A stretch of 64,000 bases of DNA from Chrysomallon squamiferum (GCA_012295275.1 CM022679.1:19160342-19224341); one strand, 5' to 3'; counted from the stretch's first letter, positions 1 to 13,060 are shown. Made by a program: numbers and translations. The notes: generated from the letters alone by a model not told the origin.

Positions 1-2502
1 ATTATTGCTACTGCTACTGCTTACTCTACTACTATGCTACAACTCTTACCACTTTTATATTATTATTTAAATTGATTTCGGAGGTAGTGTGATGCTGGAA
101 GTGGTATGATAACAGATTAGATTTTAGAAATGATTTTAAAATAATACGTGTTTTGTAAGCTTATAAAAACATTCAGAGGATAATGTTTCCTCTGTTGTTA
201 TATGTAATATAGATTTTAAAAATTCTGACTAAGAGTTTCTCGTTTAACAGTTCGAAATGAACTCATTGTACTAGTACTGGTGGATTCAAATACAGACTTT
301 ACAAATAAAATATCTCTGATCTGGGGTGTTTTTCCTAAAGTGCATGACAGAATTAGGCTTACTGTTTTTTTTAAGTCAGTCAGCGAGTTAGATCTCGTTT
401 TATTAAATGAATCTAATCAAAAATCATCCTAAGTAAAAAATGCTTCTTAATGCAAGCATTTTCCGGTTCCTTGCCTTTTCCGGTCGTTCAATTAGAGGCT
501 GTTCCATGACAATCACTGGTCTATCGGTCAAAGATATTATTTTCAGTACTGAGATCATCCCATTTGATGTTAACCCCCAACTGTCGTTAACGTGTATCAC
601 CCACCAAGATAACCTGAGGCTGAGAAGTAATGATATTCGTTAATACATCATCACGTTTCTCTCTAGGATCTGTCGAAGAAAAGAAAGGGCGATGTCGTGA
701 GGAATTTGTTAACCATACCGCAACATTTAGTTGTCATAACTGAAAAGGACATGTCGGAAATAGCGAATGGCTCATGTTGACCAATGAGTGGCCGTAATAG
801 AGTTAAATCCAAGAACATCTAATATATAGATTTGTCGCTAGTTGTTATAAAGACTAAAAGGCTTATTTTTCCATTCTGCATTTTCTTCCAGGGCAAAGAT
901 AATATGGGATTACCCGATACTCCAACCGGTCAGGTATTACTTTCGGCAAGAACGGTTTAGTCTACTTCTAACAAAATATTAAACGTTCAAAAGAAGATGT
1001 CAGTTTCATCATGTTCGACATAACTGTGTGAAGTACATGCACCCACCCTATTCGAAAGGATGAAAATGTATTATTTCTAGATTCTCGGAATAGTTCTTGT
1101 GAAATAGCTTTTGGATTTTTCTTTTACATATTTCAGCATGAAAACCTAGAGCTGATTAATTTTCAATACTTATGATATGGTGGTTTCTAGTAATTTTATT
1201 CAAATACGTTTGTTTTGTTTTTTCCGGATATTAAAACTGAGAATAGCTGTAATTACTGTAAAAAGGTAATGGAAACGATAAAGTCGTTGAAACTGAAAAA
1301 GAAAAAAATTAGAAAAAACAAAATCCAATATAATCAAGATTTTAAATAATATTCCTGATTTTGTTTTTTTCAGTACTTTAACAATGATGTCATTAATTCT
1401 TTTTTCTCAAATTCACACTCCTGTTTTCATTTAGACCTTGTCTCTTTTTCTTTCTTTTCTTTTGGGTAAACATTAATATCAATGCTTTGAAATTGTAAAG
1501 AAATGAGAAACTGAAGAAACTAACAAAAAAGAAAGGAAGACTTTCAATGGCATTCTCATGGTGACATTCTGTCTGGAACAAACCAATTATTCTGCAGCAC
1601 CACGGACAACCACTGATACATGCATTGGTTTGTGTAACATTGTCTTGAAAGATTTCGTTGCAGTGATGCATTTGTTAAAACAGGTGAATCGTTTCTTTAC
1701 AATATCTCATCTCGGTAATATCAATAAATACAGTAAAATATGTATATCTCAATGTGTATATTTTAACTTTTATTTACTTATCTTTACTCTTTTATATATT
1801 ACGATATATTTATGTATGTATGTATGTATGTATGTATGTATGTATGAATGAATGGATGTCTTTTCATCTTACTAGTATCAACGTGAGTAAATATTTTTCT
1901 ATTTTCAAATATTGTTGACACCTTAATACATTATTTTTGATGTTGTGCTATTTCTTTCAGCCGATAATGCAGTTAAGTAATGGATTTAACTAATTTCACT
2001 ACAGTGAGCGGGTTTGGCCGTTGTCGACAAATCGCAGTGTCGCGATTAACATTATTTATCAACAGAAACGAACAGAGCAGCCTCAGCATGATTATATGCA
2101 ACCTACTTTCTACATGGTCCACCTGATTCACTAATAATTATAGCAACGAGTGAAAATAGCCTGCAACTAAGAAATATTATTCTGTCAATCATTTGAAATC
2201 TGATGGATTTTTCAAAACTCCAGAGTATTCTGTTTGTCGCTCATATACACAATATAGACACCACGTCGGTTTCATAGTGCTATTTTCTATCATCTATTGC
2301 TATTACAGCAATAAATGTATTTTAAACATCATCATTTAAACGGTTCATTTAACTTTATTTGCGATTTGTACGGTGATAATATGCCGACTTGTGTATGATT
2401 TACCAGTATTATTACTAAACAATTTTGACTTGTTCCAGAACGTGTAGGAACTTTCTAAATGATTTGGATCTTCATTGCACTGCGTAACGTTGTGAACGTT
2501 TT
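1..2502. other. 5' flank of the GPCR gene, no gene seen
   Basis: AT-rich DNA upstream of GPCR exon 1a. The short open frames here are not supported by any recognisable domain. A (TATG)n microsatellite lies near 1811-1850. The last 500 bases (about 1980-2500) have fewer simple repeats and are the likely place for the exon 1a promoter and 5' leader, but I could not identify a TATA box or initiator with confidence. Confidence 0.5.
1811..1850. repeat. (TATG)n microsatellite
   Basis: About nine tandem TATG units that decay into GAATG/GGATG at the right end. A related imperfect TATG array follows exon 1a at about 2869-2950. Confidence 0.9.
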
Positions 2503-2540
2503 AATGCTACAGTCTTTACATCTTGCAAGATAAGAACAGC
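2503..2540 (+). promoter_or_regulatory. 5' leader of GPCR exon 1a with a motif shared with exon 1b
   Basis: The 11-mer AATGCTACAGT at 2503-2513 lies 38 bases before the exon 1a ATG. The identical 11-mer lies 32 bases before the exon 1b ATG (21019). The frame of exon 1a is closed upstream by a TAA at 2502-2504, so the ATG at 2541 is the first in its open frame. The shared motif indicates that the exon duplication included untranslated leader. Whether it regulates translation or transcription is unknown. Confidence 0.5.
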
Positions 2541-2823
2541 ATGAATTCGACCGATAATCTCACCAGTCAAATATCAGTGAACATTACTGAGATCTTTTAC
2601 CCTCTGGTTAAACAACCGATACACATGACTGTGGTTTTGGCATTAGCCTATGGTTTTGTTTTTGTATTTGCTCTCCTTGGAAACATCTGCGTAATTGCCG
2701 TCATATACAAGGATAAAAGATTCCATACCGTTACCTACATATTCCTCGTCAACTTGGCAGTCGCTGACGTCATGGTAGCAGTGTTTTGTCTCCCGATTAC
2801 TCTCATGACAAACATCCTCAACG
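2541..2823 (+). CDS. Neuropeptide GPCR, alternative first coding exon 1a (N-terminus, TM1, TM2)
   Basis: This exon encodes the extracellular N-terminus, TM1, intracellular loop 1 and TM2 of a rhodopsin-class (class A) receptor. The start is the ATG at 2541, preceded in frame by a stop at 2502. The N-terminus has three N-glycosylation sequons (NST, NLT, NIT) and no signal peptide, as is usual for class A receptors. TM1 has the GN motif (LLGNICV) and TM2 has the conserved NLAVADVMV with the sodium-site Asp. The exon ends AACG before a good donor (GTGAGT) at 2824 in phase 1. This matches the GC-TGG start of exon 2 (43766), and the join makes Gly-Trp-His-Phe-Gly. Spliced to exons 2 and 3 it gives 1182 nt, or 393 aa. 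About 53 of 76 aligned residues match exon 1b. It could instead be the remnant of a separate duplicated gene, but the frame and splice site are intact. Confidence 0.88.
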
Positions 2824-3998
2824 GTGAGTACTGTCTTACATTCCTAAAGATATCTATAAATGTCTGTTTGTGTATATATGTATGTATGTATGTGTGTTTA
2901 TGTATCTTTCTCTATCTGTGTATGTATGTATGTGTACCTATATATGTATGGTTCTGGTAGGATGTGTGTGTGTCATTTTGGAAGTTCTGAGTAGAGAATA
3001 TATTTGTATGATTATACCAGTGTTTATGTGCATACACCTAATGTCATTTTATGAATACATAGGTCTTCAATGTATTTCGTCAATGCATGCATGTTATATA
3101 TGATAAATGACGAAATGTATGTACAGTATAAAGAGGAATTAATTTTACAGATGCACCATATTTTCATCATTTAGCTTACTTAAATATAGAGTAATACATG
3201 TGTAATAGCTACTGTAGAATAATAACAATAAAAATAAATATACCAAACAAAATTTACTTCTCACTCTATGCTTTTCATACGTCCAAAACATGAATGCTAA
3301 ACAGAAATACTGTCCCTTACGTGTTGCCGATGCATGAACGAAACGATGTACATAGGGTAAACGTATAGAGAGGACCCTCTAATTATATATAAAGTGCTAG
3401 TGTTATCGCTTGCTAATGTCAATGTTGTTGTGGTAGTAGTTGTGTTTAACTGGTTTATGTATACTGAATTGAAACTTCAAACATCATATGAGAACAAAAC
3501 AAAACCTTGTGATAATTACAATCATTTGTCATGAATGTCGCGCAAGTAATTTCCTTGTAACAACTTCCGGAAAGACAACTGGTGTTGAGGCAAGATATTG
3601 CAGTCCAAACTCATTTCGTTTCGTAAACCTTCTTAAAAGCTTGTTTCACTCAGAAACAGGTTGTGTCGCATTTGATAGCTTTGTAATTATTAGGGAAACA
3701 TGCTGGAGGCGTGACAGGTGTATCTGAACACGTCTTTTGTGCATCTTGACGCCAGTTCATGAAAATAATAAGAGCCACTTCTATACAATTTTATGCACTT
3801 CCCTTACTTTATTTGTAAAGCTTTCTGATGCTTTTTGTCAGATGAAATTTTAATAATATGCCTTTATAACAATATGCAGGTATAATATTAATACAAGTTC
3901 ACTTAGCTGCTATCTTGATAACCGGTAAACTTGTAACGTTGCTAACATTTTTTATACTGAATGTGAAAATGTGGACGGGGAGTGCACACGAAAAAAAA

Positions 3999-4152
<154 letters not shown>

Positions 4153-5198
4153 CAGATACATATACATGCATAATAACAAAGAAACAGAAATTAGATAAGA
4201 TGTTTTTAAGAAACTAACTGGTTGTTATATAAGAAGCACTTATTAACATAATAAAAGTTTAAATAATAAAATTTATTCATAAATAAATCCTTCAAAAACC
4301 AATGGAATATATTTAATTTTTAGTATATTGTAAGAAGAAAATAATGGGCAGAACACATTACAGACAAATTGCAAAGAGAAACCGGATTTAACAACAGTTG
4401 TACAGAATCATGTAGAAACCCACAGAAAACTAATGAAATCAAGAGTATTTTATTACTGTTTTATTTTTAGAGGTGAGTTATTATTTTACTAAACAACTAC
4501 TGAAAAATAATTTTTCTCTCATCATTTTTAAACAGCGATTCTGAGGAAGACTTGATTTAGTCAAACCGAGATAAGATAATTCCTGCTTTAATTCCATTAC
4601 CAGCTACAATCTAATACATGTTCATTAGTGTCAGAGAAACTGATGTTATTAGAAGCAACATCCATTAGAAATTATAGAGTAACACGGTTTATATTAATTG
4701 TTTTAATGCCCATACAGTCCGGCCTAAACATCGTGTAATCAGTGAACAGAGAGCAAAGAGAATCCTTTCACCTCTGTCATCCTTCACAACAAATTAGATA
4801 GTAAGTCACAGTGCAGAATTTACAAATTTTTCAGTGAAAAGGCTAACAGAAATCTTACAAAAATCATCAATTATAATATTAGAGATGGGGTTTTGAAACG
4901 AAGATACAAACGTTTATTAGAATTTTCTCTGACGTTTATTTTGTACTAGGCACGTTACTGTAATTAAAGAAACAACAGACATGGGAGTAGTAACAAAACA
5001 TAAGGAATTTGCGCCTAAAGTTACGATTTCGTACTACGAAATCCTATTGCGGCAGCACATACTGTAACATATTGTTACACGTTTACAGTAACGCTATATT
5101 TTGTGGCACCGACACCTAATTCATATTTCCACAATTATTACTCTGTATGCCACGCCCCCTTAGTTACTGTTACTACGTCCCACAAACTAACATCCAAA

Positions 5199-5495
5199 AT
5201 GACGGAATTGGTAGCAGACGGCGTAGCTGATCTAGAAAGTATTCCAGATGATATGTCGGTTTCATATCTTCCTGAGAGCTCGGGCCTTTCCAGAAAAGCA
5301 CAAAACCAAAGGTTAAATTATTTTACGCAAGGCTATGTCCATGATATAAAAATTTCCGACAAAAATCAACCGAAAGTGAATGTGAGATGCTGGCATTCCA
5401 TGATGAAAACCGACTCGGCAGACAAAGTGCATATTCAGGCTTGCTTGGAGACGAACAAGCTATCAGAGGCTAACTGCTCCTGTAAAGTTGGATGA
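5199..5495 (+). CDS. 98-aa ORF resembling the N-terminal part of a SWIM zinc-finger protein; possibly a truncated gene or relic
   Basis: The ORF is open from 5103, but the first ATG is at 5199, in a good context (AAAATGA). The product has a block YFTQGYVHDIKI, then VRCWHSMMKTD, then CLETNKLSEANCSCKVG. I recall this order (a YF-GYV block, a basic/aromatic strand, then a Cys-x-Cys) from predicted animal proteins with a SWIM zinc finger, some of which also carry a YqaJ-type nuclease domain. Here the Cys-x-Cys half is present, but the frame stops three residues later, before the expected Cys-x-His half. No strong splice donor precedes the stop; GTTGGA at 5486 is weak. The composition is clearly less repetitive than its surroundings. 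It may be a first exon with a poor donor, a truncated retrocopy or transposon-borne debris. The family assignment is from memory and tentative. Confidence 0.4.
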   Translation: MTELVADGVADLESIPDDMSVSYLPESSGLSRKAQNQRLNYFTQGYVHDIKISDKNQPKVNVRCWHSMMKTDSADKVHIQACLETNKLSEANCSCKVG

Positions 5496-5756
5496 GTGTA
5501 TTTTGGTATTAAACTGATATTGCAGCATGGTTTATTTTAGTGCACAGAAAAAAGAAAAGTAACAAACTAGAATATAACAAATGACACACGTGCCATAAAG
5601 CTGCATTGTCAAGATTATTTCTAATAGCAGAACATTTACAGTAGATCGCCCAAAAATGTTTAGTTTGAATTCACCTCACAAACCAATTTTGGTCATCTGC
5701 AACACACAGATACAACACACAGTTGTGTTTTTTTCACACTGTGTGTGTGCCATTTC

Positions 5757-5957
5757 TTGTTCCAACCAGTGCACCATGACTGGTATATACTACCCTATGG
5801 TAGGATGGTACTGCTAATCAAAAACAGTAACTCTGAATTGGCAACGGCGGGTTTCCTCTCTCAATATAGTGTGGTCCTTAACCATATGTCCGACACCATA
5901 TAACCGTAAATAAAAAGTGTTGAGTGTCATGAAATAAAACATTTCTTTCTTCTTCTC
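5757..5957 (+). mobile_element. Mollusc-type SINE, 3' two-thirds
   Basis: The interval contains blocks I recognise from a SINE family widespread in mollusc genomes and transcripts. They are the CCAGTGCACCATGACTGG block (5767-5784), the CGGGTTTCCTCTCTCAATAT block (about 5849), GTGTGGTCCTTAACCATATG, and the terminal AAATAAAACATTTCTTTC run into a pyrimidine-rich tail (about 5932-5960). The family consensus usually has a longer middle segment, so this copy appears internally shortened. The tRNA-derived head is not obvious upstream of 5757. It is a non-autonomous retroelement with no coding capacity. The tail ends in CTCTTCTGTTCAG, a sequence that could act as a cryptic splice acceptor. Confidence 0.72.
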
Positions 5958-6470
5958 TTCTGTTCAGTGACTATATGTGGGCATATATGTTATTCATATT
6001 TAGGTAATTCGTATATAGCTAAATATCAGCCGGGTGTATTATTATTATTTGAAAACATGTTCATGTTTATAAATGACTGTCTTTTTGAGTGTGTGTTCGT
6101 CCACATGATCGAAAAAAAATTCTGGTTGTGTTTTCGGCTTCGGTATAAATATCAAATCCGATTTGCATGTCCCCCAAGCATATGGCTTTACCACTGTGCC
6201 TATGAATAATGCCTTCTAACAAGGATGTATTAAGGTGTGCTGAACAAAAATGGTCAACATAAAAACACCGCTTGTGGTACAATATGACGGCGAAAAAACA
6301 TTATGGGTGTGTGGAAATAGCACGCTTTGATTGGTTGAAGTTCTGAAATGACTGGCATCTGTGGAAACATGAGCTTTAAAGTAATTTTTTAAACACTCAA
6401 AAAGAACAATACATTACTTACTCTTTAATAATCCTCAAAATTCTCGAAAATAGTTTAGAAATAAAACCTG

Positions 6471-6628
6471 CTATTTAATTAATTCTGAATCTGCTATTTA
6501 ATTAATTCTGAATCTGCTATTTAATTAATTCAGAATCTGCTATTTAATTAATTCTGAATCTGCTATTTAATTAATTCAGAATCTACTATTTAATTAATTC
6601 AGAATCTGCTATTTAATTAATTCAGTGT
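6471..6628. repeat. 23-bp minisatellite, seven copies
   Basis: CTATTTAATTAATTCTGAAT plus CTG repeats with starts at 6471, 6494, 6517, 6540, 6563, 6586 and 6609. Copies alternate between TTCTGAAT and TTCAGAAT variants, and the last copy is degenerate. There are no spacers. Confidence 0.95.
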
Positions 6629-8009
6629 CTCCAGAATCGTATTAACTGTATACTTTTATCCAAACATTCATTAATATTAAATGAATGTTAAATGTTCTTA
6701 GCCAAGAAATACATATGAACAATATTTAAAATTGTTATTTAAAATGTACAGTTCGATCGATAAACAGCTTTTGTATGTGTTTATAATTATTAAGTCTATC
6801 CAACTACGAAAGTTTCAAACAGTTATTTAAGAAAAGTAATTTTAATTTATTTTGACATTTATCAGTTTATTTATGTTTCTTGTGATCTCTTGTCGATTTC
6901 CTTCTTTCAACGTTAAAACTTTTTTTTTTAATTTTGAATTGTTTATAAGGAATAACGTAATATTAATTTTAATCTAATATATTAATCAATTTCTGCTAAT
7001 AGATATTAAATTAAAATAAATGTAAAATTACAAACATAATTAATCAGGTATAAATACTGAATGGTCCTCTGATTCAAGATACTACGAATTGTTTAGAAGA
7101 GCTGCACTTCTCAGAAAATTACTAGAGCCAATACATTAAAGGCTACATAAACATTTTGCCCAGAATGTTGTTATTCGCTTAATCTACCACCCATACCGAA
7201 ATGCTCTTGCATAATCCTTGGTTACATCATCTTCAGCCATTCCATTATTTTACTGACAAGACAGTTTGATAATTTACAGGAAAATGATACGATGGTTATT
7301 TATTGTAAACCTTGACTTGCTGAGAGAAGTATGCTTATCTGACACCACCTGTGAAGGATTTTTTTCACAATGTCATAGATCATTTTTTACAGAAGTTTTA
7401 ACCTCGTCATAATGCTTAAACTATAATTACATAAATAGTCGCTGACGTTCTGTTATTCAAAAATTATTAGTTTTTTTCGTATGACCCTCAGAATTAACAG
7501 TTTCCGAGCAAACTGGTAATTTCATCACGAGTTCTGACATTGTATATATGACCGTCTAGTATTACGCTTTCTTAAGAGAAATGCCGGCAGTTTCCTATTT
7601 CTAAGTACGCCGAAGCTCTGTTGTATTCAGAATTTATAATAAAAACATCTGCTTCCGTTTCTACATTTGTAGGAATGTTATTCTGAAGTTGCTATTTCTG
7701 ATCACTTTGATGCAATCCTGAACGTTAAACTGCCACACTAACCTAAATTCAAAACATAATTTTCTGGTGTAATTGAAAATAGTTATATGAATCAAATGAA
7801 ATGTTTACTTTTAAAGGTTTCACCTTAAAGCAGATAAATGAATCTTTAAATTATTTTATTACTGAATCTACTGAACTGTTGCCAAATCTCTTTGATTATT
7901 TATATGTATAATTGTGTTATCTTAAGTTTTTATTATTTAAAACATTTATTTGTAGAGTTTCTGACTGCGATCCACAGTTTTTACTTATTTACCATACGAT
8001 ATCAAACAT

Positions 8010-8011
<2 letters not shown>

Positions 8012-8102
<91 letters not shown>
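8012..8102. repeat. (TC)n microsatellite
   Basis: A pure CT dinucleotide tract of about 90 bp, followed by an (ATT)n array at 8266-8309 and an (ATTT)n array at 8321-8338. Confidence 0.98.
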
Positions 8103-8108
<6 letters not shown>

Positions 8109-8261
8109 TAAGTTATTGGTTTTCTCATCCATCTTAAACAGACGGTATCAGTACCCATGACAGTGTAAATGGTCTGTGCGCTCACATATGACTGACCGAG
8201 TTACGTACTTTTTCATGTTTCGTGATCACGCTTTGCAGAATAAAAATCAATTAAATCGTAA

Positions 8262-8265
<4 letters not shown>

Positions 8266-8308
<43 letters not shown>

Positions 8309-8338
8309 TCACTAAATGTTTTATTTATTTATTTATTT
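8266..8338. repeat. (ATT)n and (ATTT)n microsatellites
   Basis: About fourteen ATT units, then a short unique stretch, then four ATTT units. Confidence 0.95.
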
Positions 8339-9289
8339 GTCTATATTATAATATTTTACAAGTTGCAATATTAATATAAACAATAACAACAAACAACATC
8401 AGGCATAGCAACAATAATAATGTTGATAATGATGATGATTATGATGATATTGATCATAATATTGGTGATTATAAATTATTTTTCAGTTCATTATGAAAAC
8501 ACTGAATATTAGCATACACTTAATAGTATATGGTATTTACCTGTTCTTTAATACCAAACAACATTTAATGTTCTACTTCTTTTATCTTATTTTATTATTT
8601 AAAATAAATATTAATCATAAAATGAGTTAAAGAAATATAAATTTAGTCTGTCACTCTGACTGGGAAAACACTATGAATTAATCTCAGTCATGAAAAATAC
8701 TGTATATAAATGATAGTTTTTAGTTTGGTAGGCCGCCTACTTTTTACATATCCGGAATAAGTTGGAATGTACATTTAATAGACATATATTTGCCTTGAGT
8801 TAAATCAACTTTTTCATATAATACCAATAAAACACCAACTAAATCTTGTGGCGAAACCTCACTTAATATTATATTACAACTGTTCCCGTTAAACTCAGTA
8901 TAATGGAGAATATTAAAGATGTAAAACAAAAATTATTTGACATTATTATGTTCGCAATAGTTGTCGAATTTATGAAACTCATAAACCACAATGTCACAGC
9001 TAAGCCAGAAACTGGATAACGGAAAGGCGTTTTTGCTGTAGTAATGTTCGATTTGTTATTGTATATGTGAGAAAATAATACATGTTACTATGAACATTTC
9101 ATTATAGTAGAAAATGAAATATTTGGATGATTTAGTGCCAAGATAATTACACCAGTGTCATAGCGGAGTTTATTGCAAATCAGAAATTTAGATTATTTGT
9201 ATCATAAACAAAAATTAATATTGACAGCTTGCTGAATGAATTTATTGGACTGATGTTGTTATTACTAGACACTCACATAGAATATCAGT

Positions 9290-9930
9290 AAATGCTGCTG
9301 TTAATAAAACTGCTGGTATTTGTATTGCCATCAGTGTACACTCTACTTCTACCTTTAACATCCGTTACCTTAGTGCAGTTACTACACTTACTATTAATTT
9401 TGCTGCTAATAATAATACCTCTGTTAATATTACTACTATTAATATTAATACTATTACTGTTATTACTACTACTTCAACAAAAGCAATTATTATTGATATT
9501 TTTACTATTGCTACTATCGTTCTAAGAGAAATGTTACTTCCACTTCTTCTATCCAATACTGCAATAACTAATATCATCATTACTAGTACTGTTACTACTA
9601 TCACAACTAATACTAATATTACTAGTGCTATTATCACTATCGCAGTTAATATTAATATTACTAGTACTATTATTACTGCCACGACTAGAACTATTACAAG
9701 TATCATCGCCGCTTTTACTACTTTTACCACTGTTATTAATGGTTTAATTATACAAACACAAAAATATTAATACTATCAATAGAATGTCGCTACTGATACT
9801 ATTACTACTTCCACTGCAATTACTGATACTACTAACATTATCACCTATTACTATCACTAATAATAATAAGAAGAAGAAGAAAGAAGAAGAAGAATAACAG
9901 CAGCAGCAACAACAACAACAAAAACAAAAC
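9290..9930. repeat. Degenerate trinucleotide (ACT/ATT-rich) array
   Basis: About 640 bp in which nearly every in-register triplet is ATT, ACT, TTA, CTA or a one-base variant, decaying into AAG and CAG/CAA runs near 9866-9930. Stop codons are excluded from some frames on both strands, which produces open frames of 77, 79 and 121 codons made almost only of Leu/Ile/Val/Thr. I treat these as repeat artefacts. Confidence 0.85.
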
Positions 9931-12900
9931 AATTTATTTCTGCTGTTGAAATTTCCATCAATAATGTTTACTTTAGGTGTTTCGTTATGTTTGATTTGAG
10001 TGGATAGGTTATTTCCCTTTGATTACATTAAAATAAAAAAATAAGATTATTTCCACTCGGTAACCTGACGTGCATTTGGTGCACCGGAGTTTCAACGCTA
10101 AGGGAAATAAACAAAATAATAAGCGTTCTCTTAGTCTAGTAGACAGGCGAGGTTTTCTTTGTTATTTTTTTTCTTTTATAATTTTCAGTAGTTTATTTGT
10201 TCATGAATATATACGACACATACTAGGTGTAGTTTAATATAGAATCTATGATAGATAAATACATGCAGATATTCATGCATAAGCAGAGTTAGCGATAAGA
10301 AAGATAGGAAGATAGATTTTTAAAGATTTAGATAGAAAGACCTAAATAAACAGAAAACTAGACAACTGGACAGACAGAGAGATAGATAGACAAAGCTACC
10401 GACACTGAGATAGAAACTCAGCTAAACAGACGAATTAATGTATAAACACAGAGAAAGAAAGACGGAAATTGTGTACTAAGCATTAATTGTAAATAATGTA
10501 TAGGTGAATTATAATGATGACGTATATTTCTATGAGAATTTTTTTTTTTTTTTTAAATACAATATTAACGAACAAATGTTTAATGTTATATTATGAAACG
10601 CCTAAAGATATAACCTACATATGTAATTAAGAAGAAAAAAACCTGTTTATCCTTAAAAGTGTTTTGTGAATGAGAAAGTATCAGTGTAACGGGACAAAAT
10701 ACGTTAAAATGTAATATGAGCGTCCTTGAAATAAAATTTAGTTCTGTTGTGTGGCTTCTGTTTCCAGTTCAAAACGCTATTTTGTTCATCAAGCTTTACA
10801 GAAACCGCATCAGTGATGAAAGCAATATATTTAGCCCAGAGCGAACAGGCCACTGAACTTAGTCTTTATAAATACTGGTATTTTCCTTCTTTTTTATTTG
10901 TTTATATATATAACTTATATATATTATTTAATTGATTACACTAATTTTTTAATGCAGTATTCGACAAAAAGAGATAATTAAGAAATTAAAATGAAGAAAA
11001 CGTGTATTTGCAAGAGCTGAAGCTATCATATGAACACAAATCGGCACTCAAGTTTCGTAATCAAACAGATAAAATTAAACTTTGCGATAAAAGCTGATGT
11101 AAAAATAACACTCATTTCTTATAGTATTGAATTAAAAACTGCACATTTTTCTTTTGAATCGTAATTTCCTTTTTAGTAGTAGTATAACTCCAAATCGCAA
11201 AATACATTTTTCTATGAAACACAGCTAGAGAGTCACAAATCAGTGGTTCCAAATGTTATCATCTGTGGTTAATGCTGGAATTTTATTTACTTTGAAACAG
11301 CAATTTTCTCTTTTTCTCCATTTATCGTTTCAGTTGCCATAAATAATATTAAATGTCTTTCAAATGATCATTTTGATTGTTTAAGATTTCTTTCACTGTT
11401 TCATGTGTAATGAAAAAATATATTATTTTAAATATGATTAAAGTTTGAATGGCTTCTGTTGATGTTATATATTTTATTGATTGATACAACAGTGTACATA
11501 AGTGCAATAACAGAATTGATTATATCGAATTCATCTTCGTCGTTTTCCTTAAAGAAAACAATTTAAATTTCATTTATATATGCGAGCACATCCAAATTCA
11601 TGGGATAGACACCCTTGTTCTGATAATAATATAAAAGTTGTATATCTTCTCTTGTATTAGACATACATACCTTGTGATCACTTAATATGTTACAAAACAT
11701 ACAATTCTATTCATTATTACTAGCATTACTAGTAGTAGTAGAGGTAGCAGCCATTACAGAAGTAGTAGTTGTAGTAATAGTAGTATCAAATAAAATAAAA
11801 ATATAGATATTGTCAATATATATATATATACCATAAACATAAACAATCACGTCACCGATGGTTTGTTTTACTGTACTCGTGTAGAAAGTTTGACTCTAAA
11901 TGAAGCTGTGTCGTTTGCAAATTTAATTATCCCGGCCTTAACAATATATATTTTTAAAAAACATTGCTCTTATTTCTTTATAGTAGTCATTCTATTCATC
12001 TGGGAATGGAATTAATGACAAATAAAAATCTTTAAGTTTCCACTGAACTGTTTTTTCTAAACGAACTTTACAGATGAATTGGATAAACTACTCCATAAAC
12101 TAATGCATTTTTAATAGCATATTTTTTTAAATCACATCCAAATCTCTCTGGAATGCATTGATATATTTATAATTTTTCACCTTCTTTAATAAATCATCAG
12201 AAAGGTCAAAATGTTCTAAAGCTGAAAGAACAGAAAATCAAAATTGCAAATTACAAAGATGATAATATCAATACATTTATGACTTACTGTATTTTCAAAA
12301 GATTTATTCATTACCGGGCAAAAATTACTTAAAGAATCAAGATATTTTACAAATGAAATAATCATTCGTCAATAATTAACAAAGTTAATGTTTAAAAAAT
12401 TAATGTATGTATGTATCTACTCATTCAACCTATTTTTATATCTATGGCATACTGTATATGGCTATGAATTTTACAAATAATGACATGCATAGACAATATG
12501 TTAGCAACAAGAGATTGTTTTCTTGACAAAAGAATTGTGGATAACTAGTTAGAACAAGAAACATACTAAAGGAGCAGAATTAATTCTTCTATGAGTCACG
12601 TGTCAGACCAACATTAAACAACACTGTGTCTTGTGTCTGTCTGTCTGTCTGTCTTCCTACCCGTCTCTTGGTGTTTCTGTTTATCAGTGTAGCTATTTTT
12701 ATTTTTAAAACAGATGACATCTCTTGCGCTTGATTTTCGTTATCAGTAACTGATTGAATGAAGCCGTCAGCAGCGCCAAAAGAATAACTTCCTTATGCCG
12801 ATTGTCATAATTGAACCTTGCACATCAAGCGACTAAAGGTTGCGTAAATAGTAGGATTCCATTTTGTTATCTGATTGGGGGAAATTAAAACGATATTTCA

Positions 12901-13018
12901 TGTGAATACCACTTTCCTAGAAGCTATATTCTTTTTTGCAGTTGGAATAATACTGAAAAATCGATAATTTTTATATTGCCCTTTTCGTTGTTTCCTGTTC
13001 AAAGCAATGCTCCATTTT

Positions 13019-13060
13019 AGAGTTATGGCCAAAAGTTTAGGACCAGTTTTTAAGAATAAC
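13019..13060. mobile_element. Possible Tc1/mariner terminus
   Basis: A block beginning near GTTATGGCCAAAAGTTTAGG resembles the terminal repeats of many Tc1-like elements, which carry GTGGCCAAAAGTTT. No matching second end or transposase was found nearby, so this is a weak call. Confidence 0.3.

Noticed and set aside
2765-2772. CRE palindrome in exon 1a
   Set aside because: It lies in coding sequence for Ala-Asp-Val-Met and is not shared with exon 1b; probably incidental.
3488-3727. 79-codon frame with several cysteines
   Set aside because: No recognisable domain, start context or splice sites; compatible with chance.
6471-6628. CRISPR-like repeat array
   Set aside because: The units are directly contiguous with no spacers, in a eukaryotic intron; it is a minisatellite.
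9365-9770. 77-121 codon hydrophobic frames on both strands, possible membrane protein
   Set aside because: The sequence is a degenerate triplet array. Openness on both strands and the Leu/Ile/Val/Thr-only content show an artefact.
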